Assembly (NCBI GenBank): GCA_900541415.1
Contig: UQJP01000010.1
Location: 1 to 64,000, forward strand
DNA length: 64,000 bases
Reading direction: 5' to 3'
Source: an uncultured Odoribacter sp.
GTDB taxonomy: Bacteria; Bacteroidota; Bacteroidia; Bacteroidales; Marinifilaceae
The position numbers were made by a program, and so were the translations under genes. The notes beneath the pieces are model-generated. The model worked only from the letters and a program-made list of their open reading frames with translations. It was not told where the DNA came from and made no database searches. Shown here piece after piece: positions 19,026 to 28,447 of this stretch; position 1 is the stretch's first letter, and every line of letters begins with the position of its first letter.

Positions 19026-19478
19026 ATGAAAGTTGTTATTCAACGGGTTTTGCAGGCAAGCGTTACAATCGAAGGAGAAATCCATTCGGCTATCGGGAAA
19101 GGAATGATGATTCTGGTAGGCATCCAGGCCGACGACACGGCAGAGGACATCGAGTGGCTGACCGGGAAAATCTGTAATCTCAGGATTTTCGACGATGAAA
19201 ACGGAGTGATGAATAAATCCATAAAAGAAGACGGAGGGGATATTTTAGCGGTGAGTCAATTCACTTTAATGGCCAGGGTAAAGAAAGGAAACCGCCCTTC
19301 TTATATCGATGCCGCACGTCCTGAAATCTCTGTGCCGCTTTATGAACAATTCGTGAAATCATTGAGCGAAGAAATGCAAAAAGAAGTTAAAACAGGTATC
19401 TTCGGAGCTGATATGAAGGTGGAATTAATCAATAACGGGCCTGTTACCATTCTGATCGATTCTAAAAACCGTTTATAA
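19026..19478 (+). CDS. dtd: D-aminoacyl-tRNA deacylase
   Basis: Removes D-amino acids wrongly attached to tRNA, and also Gly from tRNA-Ala. The 150-residue length is standard. Motifs visible are MKVVIQRVLQASVTI at the start, the catalytic SQFTLMA region, GNRPSYIDAARPE, and the C-terminal NNGPVTILID, which matches the cross-subunit GP/NxGPVT loop. The MazG-like gene follows after 24 bases and is probably cotranscribed. Confidence 0.95.
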   Translation: MKVVIQRVLQASVTIEGEIHSAIGKGMMILVGIQADDTAEDIEWLTGKICNLRIFDDENGVMNKSIKEDGGDILAVSQFTLMARVKKGNRPSYIDAARPEISVPLYEQFVKSLSEEMQKEVKTGIFGADMKVELINNGPVTILIDSKNRL

Positions 19479-19502
19479 AGTTAATTTCTTAAAAATACGA
19501 TC

Positions 19503-19832
19503 ATGGAACTCAAAGAACTTCAAAATAAAGTTGACTGCTGGATTAAAGAATACGGGGTGCGTTATTTCAATGAACTGACCAATATGGCCATCCTGACCGA
19601 AGAAGTGGGGGAATTGGCACGGGTTATGGCGAGAAAATACGGGGAACAATCCTTCAAAGAAGGAGAAAAAGATAATCTGGCAGATGAAATGGCAGACGTT
19701 TTATGGGTTTTAACCTGCCTGGCCAACCAAACGGGAGTCGACCTGACGGAAGCCATAGAAAAAAACTTTGCCAAAAAAACCGTAAGAGATGTAAAAAGGC
19801 ACAAAAACAATCCTAAAATACAGGAACATTAA
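19503..19832 (+). CDS. MazG-like nucleotide pyrophosphohydrolase
   Basis: A 109-residue all-alpha NTP pyrophosphatase. The metal-binding motif EEVGE ... DEMADVLW is complete (ExxE followed by ExxD). Single-domain proteins of this type cleave (d)NTPs to monophosphates and are thought to clean the nucleotide pool; the substrate here is not known. It lies just behind dtd, another quality-control gene. Confidence 0.85.
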   Translation: MELKELQNKVDCWIKEYGVRYFNELTNMAILTEEVGELARVMARKYGEQSFKEGEKDNLADEMADVLWVLTCLANQTGVDLTEAIEKNFAKKTVRDVKRHKNNPKIQEH

Positions 19833-19942
19833 ATATATTCTTGTTAAATTTGCTCGTTTTATATTTTTAACACTTGGAAAAACCTTGACCAAAAGGAAAT
19901 TTGAGGCCTTATATCCGTTTTTCCGAACTTTACAAAAAGAGC

Positions 19943-22342
19943 ATGTGGACAAAGATTGCGGGTATTATCCTGCGTTATCGAATTGCGTTTATCGCGGGTG
20001 TGTTGCTGGGAACCGTTTTTATGGGATTTCAAATCAAGAAAATTCAGATGTCCTATGAAAGTGCGGATTTATTGCCCGTGGATGATCCCGCTTACATCGA
20101 CTATGCCAAATTCCGGGAAACTTTCGGTCAGGAAGGAAATGTCATGGTTTTCGCAATCCAGGATCCTGATTTCTATGAACTGAATAAAATCAATGACTGG
20201 ATAGCCATGGGTGACAGCATCAAAGCCCTGAAAGGGGTAAATGCTTTGGTTTCCATCACCCACACATTCAATTTGCATAAGAACACCGATCTGAAAAAAT
20301 TCGAGGTACTCCCGATTTTTCCTTCCCGGATTTCTACAAAAGAAGAACTCGACAGTCTTGCCTATATTGCCGAAAACCTGCCTTTTTATGAAGGCATGCT
20401 GCTCGATAAAAAAGCACATGCCTACAATATGATGATCACCGTATCCGCCGAGGTTATGAATTCCCCGGCGCGCGTGGAATTAGTGGAAAAGGTGTTGAAT
20501 ATCACAGATCATTTCACCGAAAAATATAACCTGAAAATGCACTATTCAGGTATGCCCTACATCCGGGTGATCAACGCAGAGAACATCAAAAGCGAAATGT
20601 ATATGTTTATTGCGTTGTCGCTATTGATCACCGCTATCATCCTCTACCTGTTTTTCAGTTCTTTCCGCATCGTAGGCTTTTGTGTGGGAATCATCGGGAT
20701 CAACGTGGTGTGGGCTATGGGATTTATGGCTATGCTCGGAATCAAGATCACGCTGCTGACTGCCATGCTACCTCCTTTGCTAATTGTTATCGGAATCCCC
20801 AACTGCGTGTACATGGTCAATAAATACCATGCCGAATACGTCCGGCACGGCAATAAGATCAAGGCTTTACAGCGTATGGTTCAAAAAATCGGGAATGCGA
20901 CGTTGCTTTCCAACCTTACAACGGCAGCAGGCTTCGCAACCTTTGTCATCACCTCCAGCCGGATTTTGGTAGAATTCGGATTAATCGCTTTCATGAGCAT
21001 CACCACCGTATTCCTGGTGTGCCTTATTTTAATCCCCACCATATTCAGTTTCCTGCCTGTTCCCGATCCGAAACAAACCAAACACCTTTATAACCCCTTT
21101 ATCAACAAGGTTATCGATAAACTGATATTTATCGTTGTCAACCGCCGTTCGGTTGTTTATCTAACTGCGATAATTATCACGGCTGCCGGGATTTTCGGAA
21201 TCACACAAATGAAAACCACCGGGTATATGGTGGACGACCTGAAAGAAACTGACCCCATCCGTCAGGATTTGGCTTTTTTCGAATCGAATTTCGGAGGACT
21301 GATGCCTTTGGAAGTAACCATCGATTTCAAAAAACCCAACCAGGTATTTAAATTGTCGAATCTTGAAAAATTAGATGAACTAAATACGGAACTATCGAAA
21401 GACCCCGACCTGTCGCGTTCACTTTCGGTGGTGGAAGCAGCAAAATTCGCCAATCAGGCTTATTACAACGGGAAAGCGTCTTATTATAAGCTGCCTAATA
21501 ATATGACAAAAAACTTTGTCATGAAATATGTGCTGGAATCCACAGGGGGCATGGATTCTATGGCAAAATCTTTTGTCGATTCCACCGCAAGCAAAGTCAG
21601 ATTAAGCTTTAGGGTAAAAGATATAGGTACCAAAAGAATGGAAGCCAAAGAAGATTCCCTGTATAAAATCACGGAACGTATTTTCCCCACAGACAAGCAC
21701 GATGTAAATATCACCGGATCGAGCATTGTTTTCTTTAAAGGCAACCAATACCTGATCAAAAACCTGTTTTCTTCCCTCGCACTCGCCATTATCCTGATCG
21801 CAGGCTTTATGGCATGGATGTTCAAAAGTAAACGCATGGTGCTGATCGCGCTTGTTCCCAATGTCATCCCCCAAATCATTACCGCCGCCATCATGGGATA
21901 TGCGGGAATCCCCATCAAGGCTTCCACAATCCTGGTGTTCAGCGTAGCTTTCGGTATTTCGGTGGATAACACCATACACTATTTGGCAAAATACCGGCAG
22001 GAACTGCAAGCAACGAACTGGAGCATCCGTTCATCGGTGGTGCTTGCCCTGAAAGAGATAGGCCAGAGCATGATCTACACCTCTATCATCCTGCTTTGTG
22101 GTTTCAGCATATTCTGCCTGTCGAGCTTCGGAGGAACTTTCGCTTTAGGCTTATTGACTTCCATCACTCTCTTTGCCGCTATGCTGGCAAACCTGATCAT
22201 TTTGCCCTCTTTGTTACTGACAATGGAAAAAAGCATTACCAATAAAACGTTCCGGGAGCCCCTGTTACAGATTTTCGATGAAGAAGAAGACATCGATCCG
22301 GATAAATTGGAAATAGAGGAAAATCCGGAAGAAAAGCCCTGA
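19943..22342 (+). CDS. MMPL/RND superfamily transporter
   Basis: From ATG at 19943 the product is 799 residues. An upstream TTG frame start at 19901 adds 14 polar residues and is less likely. The architecture is RND-like in two halves: helix 1 (residues 8-28), a periplasmic loop to about 210, five helices (213-390), then helix 7, a second loop, and a last cluster of five (610-770). Sequences such as AGFATFVITSSRILVEFGL and SVAFGISVDNTIHYLAKY are sterol-sensing/MMPL helix motifs with the intramembrane Asp. No membrane fusion or outer membrane partner is adjacent, so lipid or hydrophobic substrate export by itself is more likely than drug efflux. Confidence 0.85.
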   Translation: MWTKIAGIILRYRIAFIAGVLLGTVFMGFQIKKIQMSYESADLLPVDDPAYIDYAKFRETFGQEGNVMVFAIQDPDFYELNKINDWIAMGDSIKALKGVNALVSITHTFNLHKNTDLKKFEVLPIFPSRISTKEELDSLAYIAENLPFYEGMLLDKKAHAYNMMITVSAEVMNSPARVELVEKVLNITDHFTEKYNLKMHYSGMPYIRVINAENIKSEMYMFIALSLLITAIILYLFFSSFRIVGFCVGIIGINVVWAMGFMAMLGIKITLLTAMLPPLLIVIGIPNCVYMVNKYHAEYVRHGNKIKALQRMVQKIGNATLLSNLTTAAGFATFVITSSRILVEFGLIAFMSITTVFLVCLILIPTIFSFLPVPDPKQTKHLYNPFINKVIDKLIFIVVNRRSVVYLTAIIITAAGIFGITQMKTTGYMVDDLKETDPIRQDLAFFESNFGGLMPLEVTIDFKKPNQVFKLSNLEKLDELNTELSKDPDLSRSLSVVEAAKFANQAYYNGKASYYKLPNNMTKNFVMKYVLESTGGMDSMAKSFVDSTASKVRLSFRVKDIGTKRMEAKEDSLYKITERIFPTDKHDVNITGSSIVFFKGNQYLIKNLFSSLALAIILIAGFMAWMFKSKRMVLIALVPNVIPQIITAAIMGYAGIPIKASTILVFSVAFGISVDNTIHYLAKYRQELQATNWSIRSSVVLALKEIGQSMIYTSIILLCGFSIFCLSSFGGTFALGLLTSITLFAAMLANLIILPSLLLTMEKSITNKTFREPLLQIFDEEEDIDPDKLEIEENPEEKP

Positions 22343-22362
22343 TTTTCCACCCGAACAAACAT

Positions 22363-22393
22363 AAAAAAGCTGGCTGAAATTCTTATTCAGCCA
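22363..22393. terminator. Bidirectional intrinsic terminator
   Basis: AAAAAAGCTGGCTGAA and its complement TTCAGCCAGCTTTTTT form a 16-pair stem around ATTCTTAT, between the convergent exporter and deoC genes. Both strands have T runs. Confidence 0.92.
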
Positions 22394-22445
22394 GCTTTTT
22401 TTATCTATCGTAATGCGTTTAGCGCAACGCGGACAAGCCTTCGAT

Positions 22446-23321
22446 TTATTTGGCCATCTGTAAGCCTTTGATTTCTTTCACGACATCATCCATCAACTGG
22501 GAAGCCCCTATCCTAAAATAATAAGGAGTCAGCCACTCGCTACCCAAAACATAATTGACAATGGTCAGATAACGGATTGCATTCTGAGCTTTTGAAACTC
22601 CTCCCGCAACCTTCAGCCCCACTTTTTTACCCGTTTGTTCGTAGTATGCCTTAATAGCCTCGCACATCACGTATGCCGATTCGGGCGTAGCGTTCACCGG
22701 AACTTTCCCGGTAGAGGTCTTGATGAAATCGGCACCTGCATAGGCACTGATCAAAGAAGCATAGAAAATGGTTTCCAGGTCTTTCAATTCTCCGGTTTCC
22801 AAAATCACTTTCAGGCGTACCCCTTCACAAACTTTACGAATGGCTTTCAGCTCCCTGTAAACTTTTTCATAATTCTTTTCAAGCATATCGCCCACAGAAA
22901 TCACCACATCCACCTCCTGCGCTCCTGCACTGATCGCCATTTTACATTCGGCTAATTTGATCTCGATGAAAGTCTGTGAATTCGGAAAATTACCTGCAAC
23001 GACAGCTGTCTGGATTTGAGTTTCCTTCAATTCTTCCCTGACAACACTCGCAAAATTCGGATACACGCAAACGGCAGCCACTTCACGAAGATTGAACTTT
23101 TTCAGCTTTTTCAACAAATCCACCACAAAAAGCCTCACCGATTCTTCCGTATCCGTCAGCTTCAACGTCGTGTAATCCATACATGCAACACAAAATTCGA
23201 GATTTTGCTGGCAAAATGCCTGCTTCACCTCTTTTTCTACAACCCCATCCAAATTAAATTGTATTTTATCATCCAAATTTACACAGTTGTAGGTTGCTAA
23301 TATTTCCGATATATTGTCCAT
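22446..23321 (-). CDS. deoC: Deoxyribose-phosphate aldolase
   Basis: Splits 2-deoxyribose 5-phosphate into glyceraldehyde 3-phosphate and acetaldehyde in deoxynucleoside breakdown. The 291-residue product has the class I aldolase barrel with EVDVVISVGDML, KVILETGEL, the Schiff-base Lys in FIKTSTGK, and GLKVAGGVSKAQ with the second Lys. It is longer than the 220-residue bacterial short form, with about 60 extra N-terminal residues, as in the E. coli/eukaryotic-like branch. It is followed by a YjbR gene upstream on the same strand, 41 bases away. Confidence 0.93.
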   Translation of the reverse strand: MDNISEILATYNCVNLDDKIQFNLDGVVEKEVKQAFCQQNLEFCVACMDYTTLKLTDTEESVRLFVVDLLKKLKKFNLREVAAVCVYPNFASVVREELKETQIQTAVVAGNFPNSQTFIEIKLAECKMAISAGAQEVDVVISVGDMLEKNYEKVYRELKAIRKVCEGVRLKVILETGELKDLETIFYASLISAYAGADFIKTSTGKVPVNATPESAYVMCEAIKAYYEQTGKKVGLKVAGGVSKAQNAIRYLTIVNYVLGSEWLTPYYFRIGASQLMDDVVKEIKGLQMAK

Positions 23322-23361
23322 TATATAATTATTTGTTATCGATTCCGTTTTTGATTTATCG

Positions 23362-23709
23362 TTAAAGCCCCAATTGAGCCCTTTCCTGTTTGGTTAGCTT
23401 AGCTTTCACCAGGCGGTAGGAATTCTCAATCCAGACCTTTAACATACTGTCACTGATTGTTCCATCTAATAATACGGTATTCCAATACTTTTTGTTCATA
23501 TGGTAACCGGGCAAAACTGCCGGGAACCTTTCCCGCAATTCGATAGCCTCATCGGGATCACATTTCAAATTCATTTTAGGATCCTCGTCCAGGGGAGCAA
23601 AACAGAACATCTTTCCTCCCACCTTAAACACCAGCACTCCGTCCCACAACACCTCTTCTGTCGTAAATTCCAGATTCAGACAAAATTCTCTCAATTCCTC
23701 AATATTCAT
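23362..23709 (-). CDS. MmcQ/YjbR family protein
   Basis: From ATG at 23709 the product is 115 residues, the normal family length. The frame stays open 28 codons further up, but those residues include the likely promoter and no family motif. Family motifs are MNIEELREFCLNLEFTTEE, VFKVGGKMFCF and the C-terminal MNKKYWNTVLLDGTISD with LVKAKLTKQER. YjbR proteins have a double-wing DNA-binding-like fold; their role is not known. Confidence 0.85.
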   Translation of the reverse strand: MNIEELREFCLNLEFTTEEVLWDGVLVFKVGGKMFCFAPLDEDPKMNLKCDPDEAIELRERFPAVLPGYHMNKKYWNTVLLDGTISDSMLKVWIENSYRLVKAKLTKQERAQLGL

Positions 23710-23865
23710 GATTACAAAATTACATAATGTTTGCGAGCTTTTAAACTTTTCTCCTTTAAAATATTTATCTTTGAAAGCTACAAAATAACTCAAAATTATC
23801 GAAGGATACTAATGGTGTAGTGCTTTATCCTATTAAAAAATGTTTTTTGATATAACAATATAAAA

Positions 23866-26478
23866 ATGGCAAAAAAAGACGGTGGCGAAACGCCTTTAAT
23901 GCAGCAATATTATTCGATGAAAGCAAAATATCCGGATGCGATCTTGCTTTATCGGATGGGTGACTTCTATGAAACGTTTGGCGAAGACGCTATAACTACC
24001 TCCCGGATATTAGGCATCACTTTAACCAAACGGTCACACGGCTCTCCCGGCACAGTGGAATTAGCGGGTTTCCCGCATCATGCCATCGACAATTACCTGC
24101 CCAAATTAGTACGCGCAGGTCAGCGTGTGGCAATTTGTGAGCAATTGGAAGACCCCAAGAAAACAAAATTCTTAGTAAAAAGAGGAGTCATCGAACTGGT
24201 TACTCCGGGAGTGTCTTACGGTGAATATTCCACCGACACCAAAAGTAATATTTTCCTTGCTTCGGTCTATTTTAATAAAACGGAGGCGGGCTTAGCCCTG
24301 CTCGATCTTTCTACCGGGGAATTTTTGACCACAGAAGGCTCTTTCAATACCATCGATAAATTGCTAAACAGTTTCCAACCCAAAGAAGTGATCTACCAAA
24401 GGGGACAGGAAAGCCGTTTCCACGAATTGTTCGGAGGCAAATTTTATATGTACCCGATCGAAGAGTGGTTTTTCGACCGCGATGCCTCACAGGAAAAACT
24501 GGAAAAGCACTTCGAAGTCAATTCCCTGAAAGGTTTCGGCATCGAGCGGATGAATTGCGGAATCTCCGCAGCAGGCGCTGTGATGAACTATTTGGAAATG
24601 ACCAAACACGATATGGTATCGCATATCACCTCCATTTCCCGGATCGACGAATCCCACAGCGTTTTGCTGGACCGTTTCACTCTTCGTAACCTGGAATTGC
24701 TTCATTCCGCGTATGAAGAAGGCAAATCGCTGGCCGATATTATCGACCGGACAATCACCCCGATGGGAAGCCGCACCCTGAGAAGGTGGCTTTGCATGCC
24801 TCTGAAATCACCGGAAGAAATCAATGAAAGGCTGGATATTGTGGACTGTTTCATCCGGCAGGAAAATGTGCGGGAAGAAACTGAAACTCTCCTCGAATCC
24901 ATCGGCGACCTGGAGCGTCTGGCATCCAAGATAGGAGTGGGACGGATCACTCCCCGGGAAATGAATCAATTGAAGAATGCGCTTTCCGCCATTGCTCCTT
25001 TAAAAGATATTTGCCTCCGCACCGGGAACGAATTTCTGAAAAAACAAGCGGAGCATCTCGACTGTTGCCGGGAACTTTACGAAAAAATAGAACGGGAAAT
25101 CTGTGAAAATGCTCCTCATCTGGTGAGCAAAGGCGGAGTGATCAATGCAGGGGTAAATGCAGAACTGGATGAACTACGGAATATCTCCACCCACGGCAAA
25201 GAAATGCTATCGCAAATTCAGCAGCGCGAAATCGAAATCACAGGCATCCCTTCACTCAAGATCGGATTCAATAACGTGTTCGGTTATTATATAGAGGTCA
25301 CTAAAGCCCATAAAGATAAAGCTCCCGACACCTGGATTCGTAAACAGACCCTTGTCAATGGGGAAAGATACATTACGCCGGAGCTTAAAGAATACGAAGA
25401 CAAGATTTTAGGTGCAGAAGACAAGATTCTGGAAATAGAAACGAATATTTACAATAATTTACTGCAAGAGGCATCTTCGTACATCCGGCAGATACAAACA
25501 GATGCCCGGATCATCGCCGGAATCGACACTTTGATCTCTTTCGCAGAAGTATCCATCAGCAATAAATATTGCCGCCCTGTCATCGATGATTCGGATGTGA
25601 TCGATATAAAAAACGGAAGGCATCCGGTGATTGAAAAACAATTGCCTCCGGGCGAGGAATACATCGCCAACGATGTGTATCTGGATAAATCGAAACAACA
25701 AATCATTATTATTACAGGTCCTAATATGGCGGGTAAATCGGCATTGCTTCGCCAAACAGCACTAATCGTTATACTGGCTCAATCCGGCTGTTTTGTCCCT
25801 GCGGAGGCGGCAAGGATCGGATATGTGGATAAGGTTTTCACCAGAGTAGGAGCTTCGGACAACATTTCGCAAGGCGAATCCACCTTTATGGTAGAAATGA
25901 ACGAAGCTGCCAATATCCTGAACAACATTTCAGACCGCAGCCTGATTCTGTTCGACGAGCTGGGAAGGGGAACTTCCACTTACGACGGAATCTCTATCGC
26001 CTGGGCCATCGTGGAATTTCTTCACGAAAATCCCAAACACCGGGCCAAAACCCTGTTCGCCACTCACTATCACGAACTGAACGAAATGGAACGTTCTTTC
26101 AAGAAAATCAAAAACTACAATGTTTCGGTGAAAGAAGTCGGCAACAAAGTGGTATTTCTGCGTAAATTGGTAAAAGGAGGCTCCAATCACTCATTCGGTA
26201 TTCAGGTAGGTAAAATGGCAGGACTACCCCAGTCGGTTATTAAGCGCGCCGACGAAATTTTGAAACAGTTGGAAAACGACCGGGACAAAAACGGAACTAT
26301 CCAGAAAAATGTCGAAACAATAGCTTCGGAACGCGAAGGAATGCAATTGAGCTTTTTCCAGTTGGACGACCCTGTATTGTCGCAAATCCGGAACGAAATC
26401 ATAGGGCTCGACATCAACGGCCTCACCCCGCTCGAAGCTCTGAACAAACTTAGCGAGATTAAAAAAATTATCGGTTAA
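23866..26478 (+). CDS. mutS: DNA mismatch repair protein MutS
   Basis: Recognises base mismatches and small loops in DNA. The 870-residue product is a full MutS1: the mismatch-reading Phe-x-Glu motif is in RMGDFYETFG near residue 28, the connector and lever domains follow, and the ATPase has Walker A GPNMAGKSALLRQ (about 617-629), a Walker B LILFDELGRGTSTYDGISIAWA, and the His loop TLFATHYHEL. The C-terminal helix-turn-helix region (LPQSVIKRADEILKQLE) supports dimerisation. No mutL is in the window. A hairpin at 26492-26528 is the likely terminator. Confidence 0.97.
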   Translation: MAKKDGGETPLMQQYYSMKAKYPDAILLYRMGDFYETFGEDAITTSRILGITLTKRSHGSPGTVELAGFPHHAIDNYLPKLVRAGQRVAICEQLEDPKKTKFLVKRGVIELVTPGVSYGEYSTDTKSNIFLASVYFNKTEAGLALLDLSTGEFLTTEGSFNTIDKLLNSFQPKEVIYQRGQESRFHELFGGKFYMYPIEEWFFDRDASQEKLEKHFEVNSLKGFGIERMNCGISAAGAVMNYLEMTKHDMVSHITSISRIDESHSVLLDRFTLRNLELLHSAYEEGKSLADIIDRTITPMGSRTLRRWLCMPLKSPEEINERLDIVDCFIRQENVREETETLLESIGDLERLASKIGVGRITPREMNQLKNALSAIAPLKDICLRTGNEFLKKQAEHLDCCRELYEKIEREICENAPHLVSKGGVINAGVNAELDELRNISTHGKEMLSQIQQREIEITGIPSLKIGFNNVFGYYIEVTKAHKDKAPDTWIRKQTLVNGERYITPELKEYEDKILGAEDKILEIETNIYNNLLQEASSYIRQIQTDARIIAGIDTLISFAEVSISNKYCRPVIDDSDVIDIKNGRHPVIEKQLPPGEEYIANDVYLDKSKQQIIIITGPNMAGKSALLRQTALIVILAQSGCFVPAEAARIGYVDKVFTRVGASDNISQGESTFMVEMNEAANILNNISDRSLILFDELGRGTSTYDGISIAWAIVEFLHENPKHRAKTLFATHYHELNEMERSFKKIKNYNVSVKEVGNKVVFLRKLVKGGSNHSFGIQVGKMAGLPQSVIKRADEILKQLENDRDKNGTIQKNVETIASEREGMQLSFFQLDDPVLSQIRNEIIGLDINGLTPLEALNKLSEIKKIIG

Positions 26479-26491
26479 TCACCGGGACATT

Positions 26492-26528
26492 AAAGGGGCT
26501 GCTTTCCGACAAAGAAGGCAGCCCTTTA
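26492..26528 (+). terminator. Likely terminator of mutS
   Basis: AAAGGGGCTGC and GCAGCCCTTT pair with one bulged G, around a 15-base loop. The trailing T run is short (TTTATC), so the strength is moderate. Confidence 0.55.
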
Positions 26529-26773
26529 TCGTTTCGGAATAATAAAATAGAGCTTCATAAAATGGGGAAATCCCTTTCTTCCTGTCGAGATGCGGCAAGC
26601 AGGCAGGCACAATCTTCCGGGCAGGCCAATACCGCCGAAACCAAACTGTTTCATTTCCTTCCAAACCCCGATAAAAGGTAAGCATCCCCGCAACACCCTG
26701 AAATTAATCTGCCCTTTTCCAACCAAACCCGATTTGAAACGTTATTAGAGGGTAAATTAAATTCTTTTATACT

Positions 26774-27448
26774 ATGATGTACCTCACTATTGTTGTTAAA
26801 ATCATTGTGGGCATGTTGGGCGTGCTCTTTTTTCTCCGCATCTCCGGCAAAACGCAAATGGCACAACTAACTCCCCTCGATTCGGTCAATGCCTTCGTAT
26901 TGGGAGCATTGGTCGGAGGCGTTATATACAGTCCCGACGTTTCCGCCTGGCAACTCGTTTTCTCGCTGGGAGTATGGACTTGTTTCAATATGGGAATCCG
27001 CTACCTGCTCCGTTTCAGTTTTTTGCGGCGGCTCATCAAGGGAGACACCATCATGATTGTCCGGGACGGAGAAATCAACCTGAAAGAATTTAAACGCAAC
27101 GGCCTGGAAATGGAGCAATTCCGCACATTATTGCGGGAAAACGGAATATTCTCGATGCTGGATGTGGACGACGCGCGGTTTGAAACAAACGGCCAGCTCA
27201 CCGTGTCGCGCCGGAACGCTAAATCGGAATCCTTCCTTTTTGTTGATAACGGCTCTATCCTAAACTCTTCCTTAGAGAGAGCAGGAAAAACAGAACAATG
27301 GCTGAAAACCAACCTCGCCCGGCAACATTACCGGCACATCGAAGAACTATTCTGCGTGGAATGGACGCCCGGACGAGGATTCTATATCGCAAAGAAAAAC
27401 GAAAACAAAAACCCCGGCAGTAAAGAAGCGAACGATATATCCAATTGA
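26774..27448 (+). CDS. DUF421 (YetF-like) membrane protein
   Basis: The 224-residue product has three N-terminal membrane helices (residues 4-22, 40-60 and 62-80) with the family motif FFLRISGKTQMAQLTPLD, followed by a cytosolic DUF421 domain with IMIVRDGEINLKEFKRNGL and ILRENGIFS-like segments. Its function is not known; Bacillus YetF-type proteins are linked to spore germination and membrane biology, which does not transfer here. It is followed by a long perfect inverted repeat. Confidence 0.82.
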   Translation: MMYLTIVVKIIVGMLGVLFFLRISGKTQMAQLTPLDSVNAFVLGALVGGVIYSPDVSAWQLVFSLGVWTCFNMGIRYLLRFSFLRRLIKGDTIMIVRDGEINLKEFKRNGLEMEQFRTLLRENGIFSMLDVDDARFETNGQLTVSRRNAKSESFLFVDNGSILNSSLERAGKTEQWLKTNLARQHYRHIEELFCVEWTPGRGFYIAKKNENKNPGSKEANDISN

Positions 27449-27466
27449 AAACGGAAAGATAAAAAC

Positions 27467-27508
27467 ATTCCTCCCCGCCGGGCAATATTTTGCCCGGCGG
27501 GGAGGAAT
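27467..27508. repeat. 19-bp perfect inverted repeat
   Basis: ATTCCTCCCCGCCGGGCAA (27467-27485), a four-base loop TATT, then its exact complement (27490-27508). It lies 18 bases after the DUF421 stop and is GC-rich, with no T run after it. It may act as a transcript-stabilising or terminator-like hairpin for both DUF421 and the cyclophilin transcript. Confidence 0.85.
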
Positions 27509-27610
27509 CTGCCGAGTATTTACTTTCCTGCGTCCCGTAAAGGCAGGCTTAAAAACAAACGAAACTTTATCCGCGATCTTCGGACAGCATAAAAATTCCG
27601 CTGGCTTCGC

Positions 27611-28429
27611 TTACTTCTTTTTTAGTGTGGTTTTCAGGATCACCACATCTTCTTCGGGACGATCGTTGGAATCGGTTTTCACAGCAGCGATTTTATCCAC
27701 AATCTCTAAACCTTCGATCACTTCTCCAAAAACAGTATACGCCCCGTCCAGATGCGGAGTTCCTCCTGTGGTTTTATAAATTTCCCGCACCTCGGCAGGA
27801 ATAAGGTGATCTTTGTAATCCGCAAATTCTTTTTCGATCTGGGCGTTGATCGATTGAATCAGGCTATCTGCCTTGTCCTGTTGCCCGGAGGAAAGATATT
27901 GCCTGTATTCTTCCAATTTAGGCTGGAATAATTTCCTTCCCAGATCGTTTTTAGCCATCACCAGTCTCCGTTTTTCGATCATATTCAACTCGTCATCGGT
28001 AAAAGTTTTTCCCTGTACGATATAAAATTGTTCCCCCGATGATTTCTTTTCCGGATTCACTTCATCCCCTTCGCGGGCTGCGGCAAGAGCTCCTTTCTTA
28101 TGAAAATGTCCGGGACGGAATTCCGCATCAATGGAATAGCCGGGATCGGACAATCCCACCATTTTTCCTTTTTCAGCTCCTTTAGAATCGGAAGCTCCTC
28201 CCTGAATCATAAAATCTTTAATCACCCGGTGGAATAAAAGACCGTCGAAATGCCCTTCCCCCGCCAACTTTAAAAAATTCTCACTGTGTAAAGGAGTATC
28301 CTCATACAATTTCAATTTGATCGTGCCTAAGTTGGTTTCCATAACCACCACTTTGTATTTTTTAGCACAGGACACGGTCAGCGATGCACATAACAACATC
28401 AAAAGGAATAATAACTTTGTTTGTCTCAT
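27611..28429 (-). CDS. Lipoprotein cyclophilin-type peptidylprolyl isomerase (second copy)
   Basis: A 272-residue lipoprotein (signal to TVSC, Cys near 21) with a cyclophilin domain: HSENFLKLAGEGHFDGLLFHRV, FMIQGGA, and ERS-like QFYIVQG, ending GGTPHLDGAYTVFGEV. An insert of about 60 residues (EKRRLVMAKNDLGRKLFQ to VREIYKTTGG) interrupts the barrel before the GGTPHLDG strand, and is helical. It should speed proline isomerisation in periplasmic proteins. It is a tandem copy of the gene directly upstream (18 bases apart) and probably in the same transcript. Confidence 0.88.
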   Translation of the reverse strand: MRQTKLLFLLMLLCASLTVSCAKKYKVVVMETNLGTIKLKLYEDTPLHSENFLKLAGEGHFDGLLFHRVIKDFMIQGGASDSKGAEKGKMVGLSDPGYSIDAEFRPGHFHKKGALAAAREGDEVNPEKKSSGEQFYIVQGKTFTDDELNMIEKRRLVMAKNDLGRKLFQPKLEEYRQYLSSGQQDKADSLIQSINAQIEKEFADYKDHLIPAEVREIYKTTGGTPHLDGAYTVFGEVIEGLEIVDKIAAVKTDSNDRPEEDVVILKTTLKKK

Positions 28430-28447
28430 AATTTATAGGGCTTTAGT

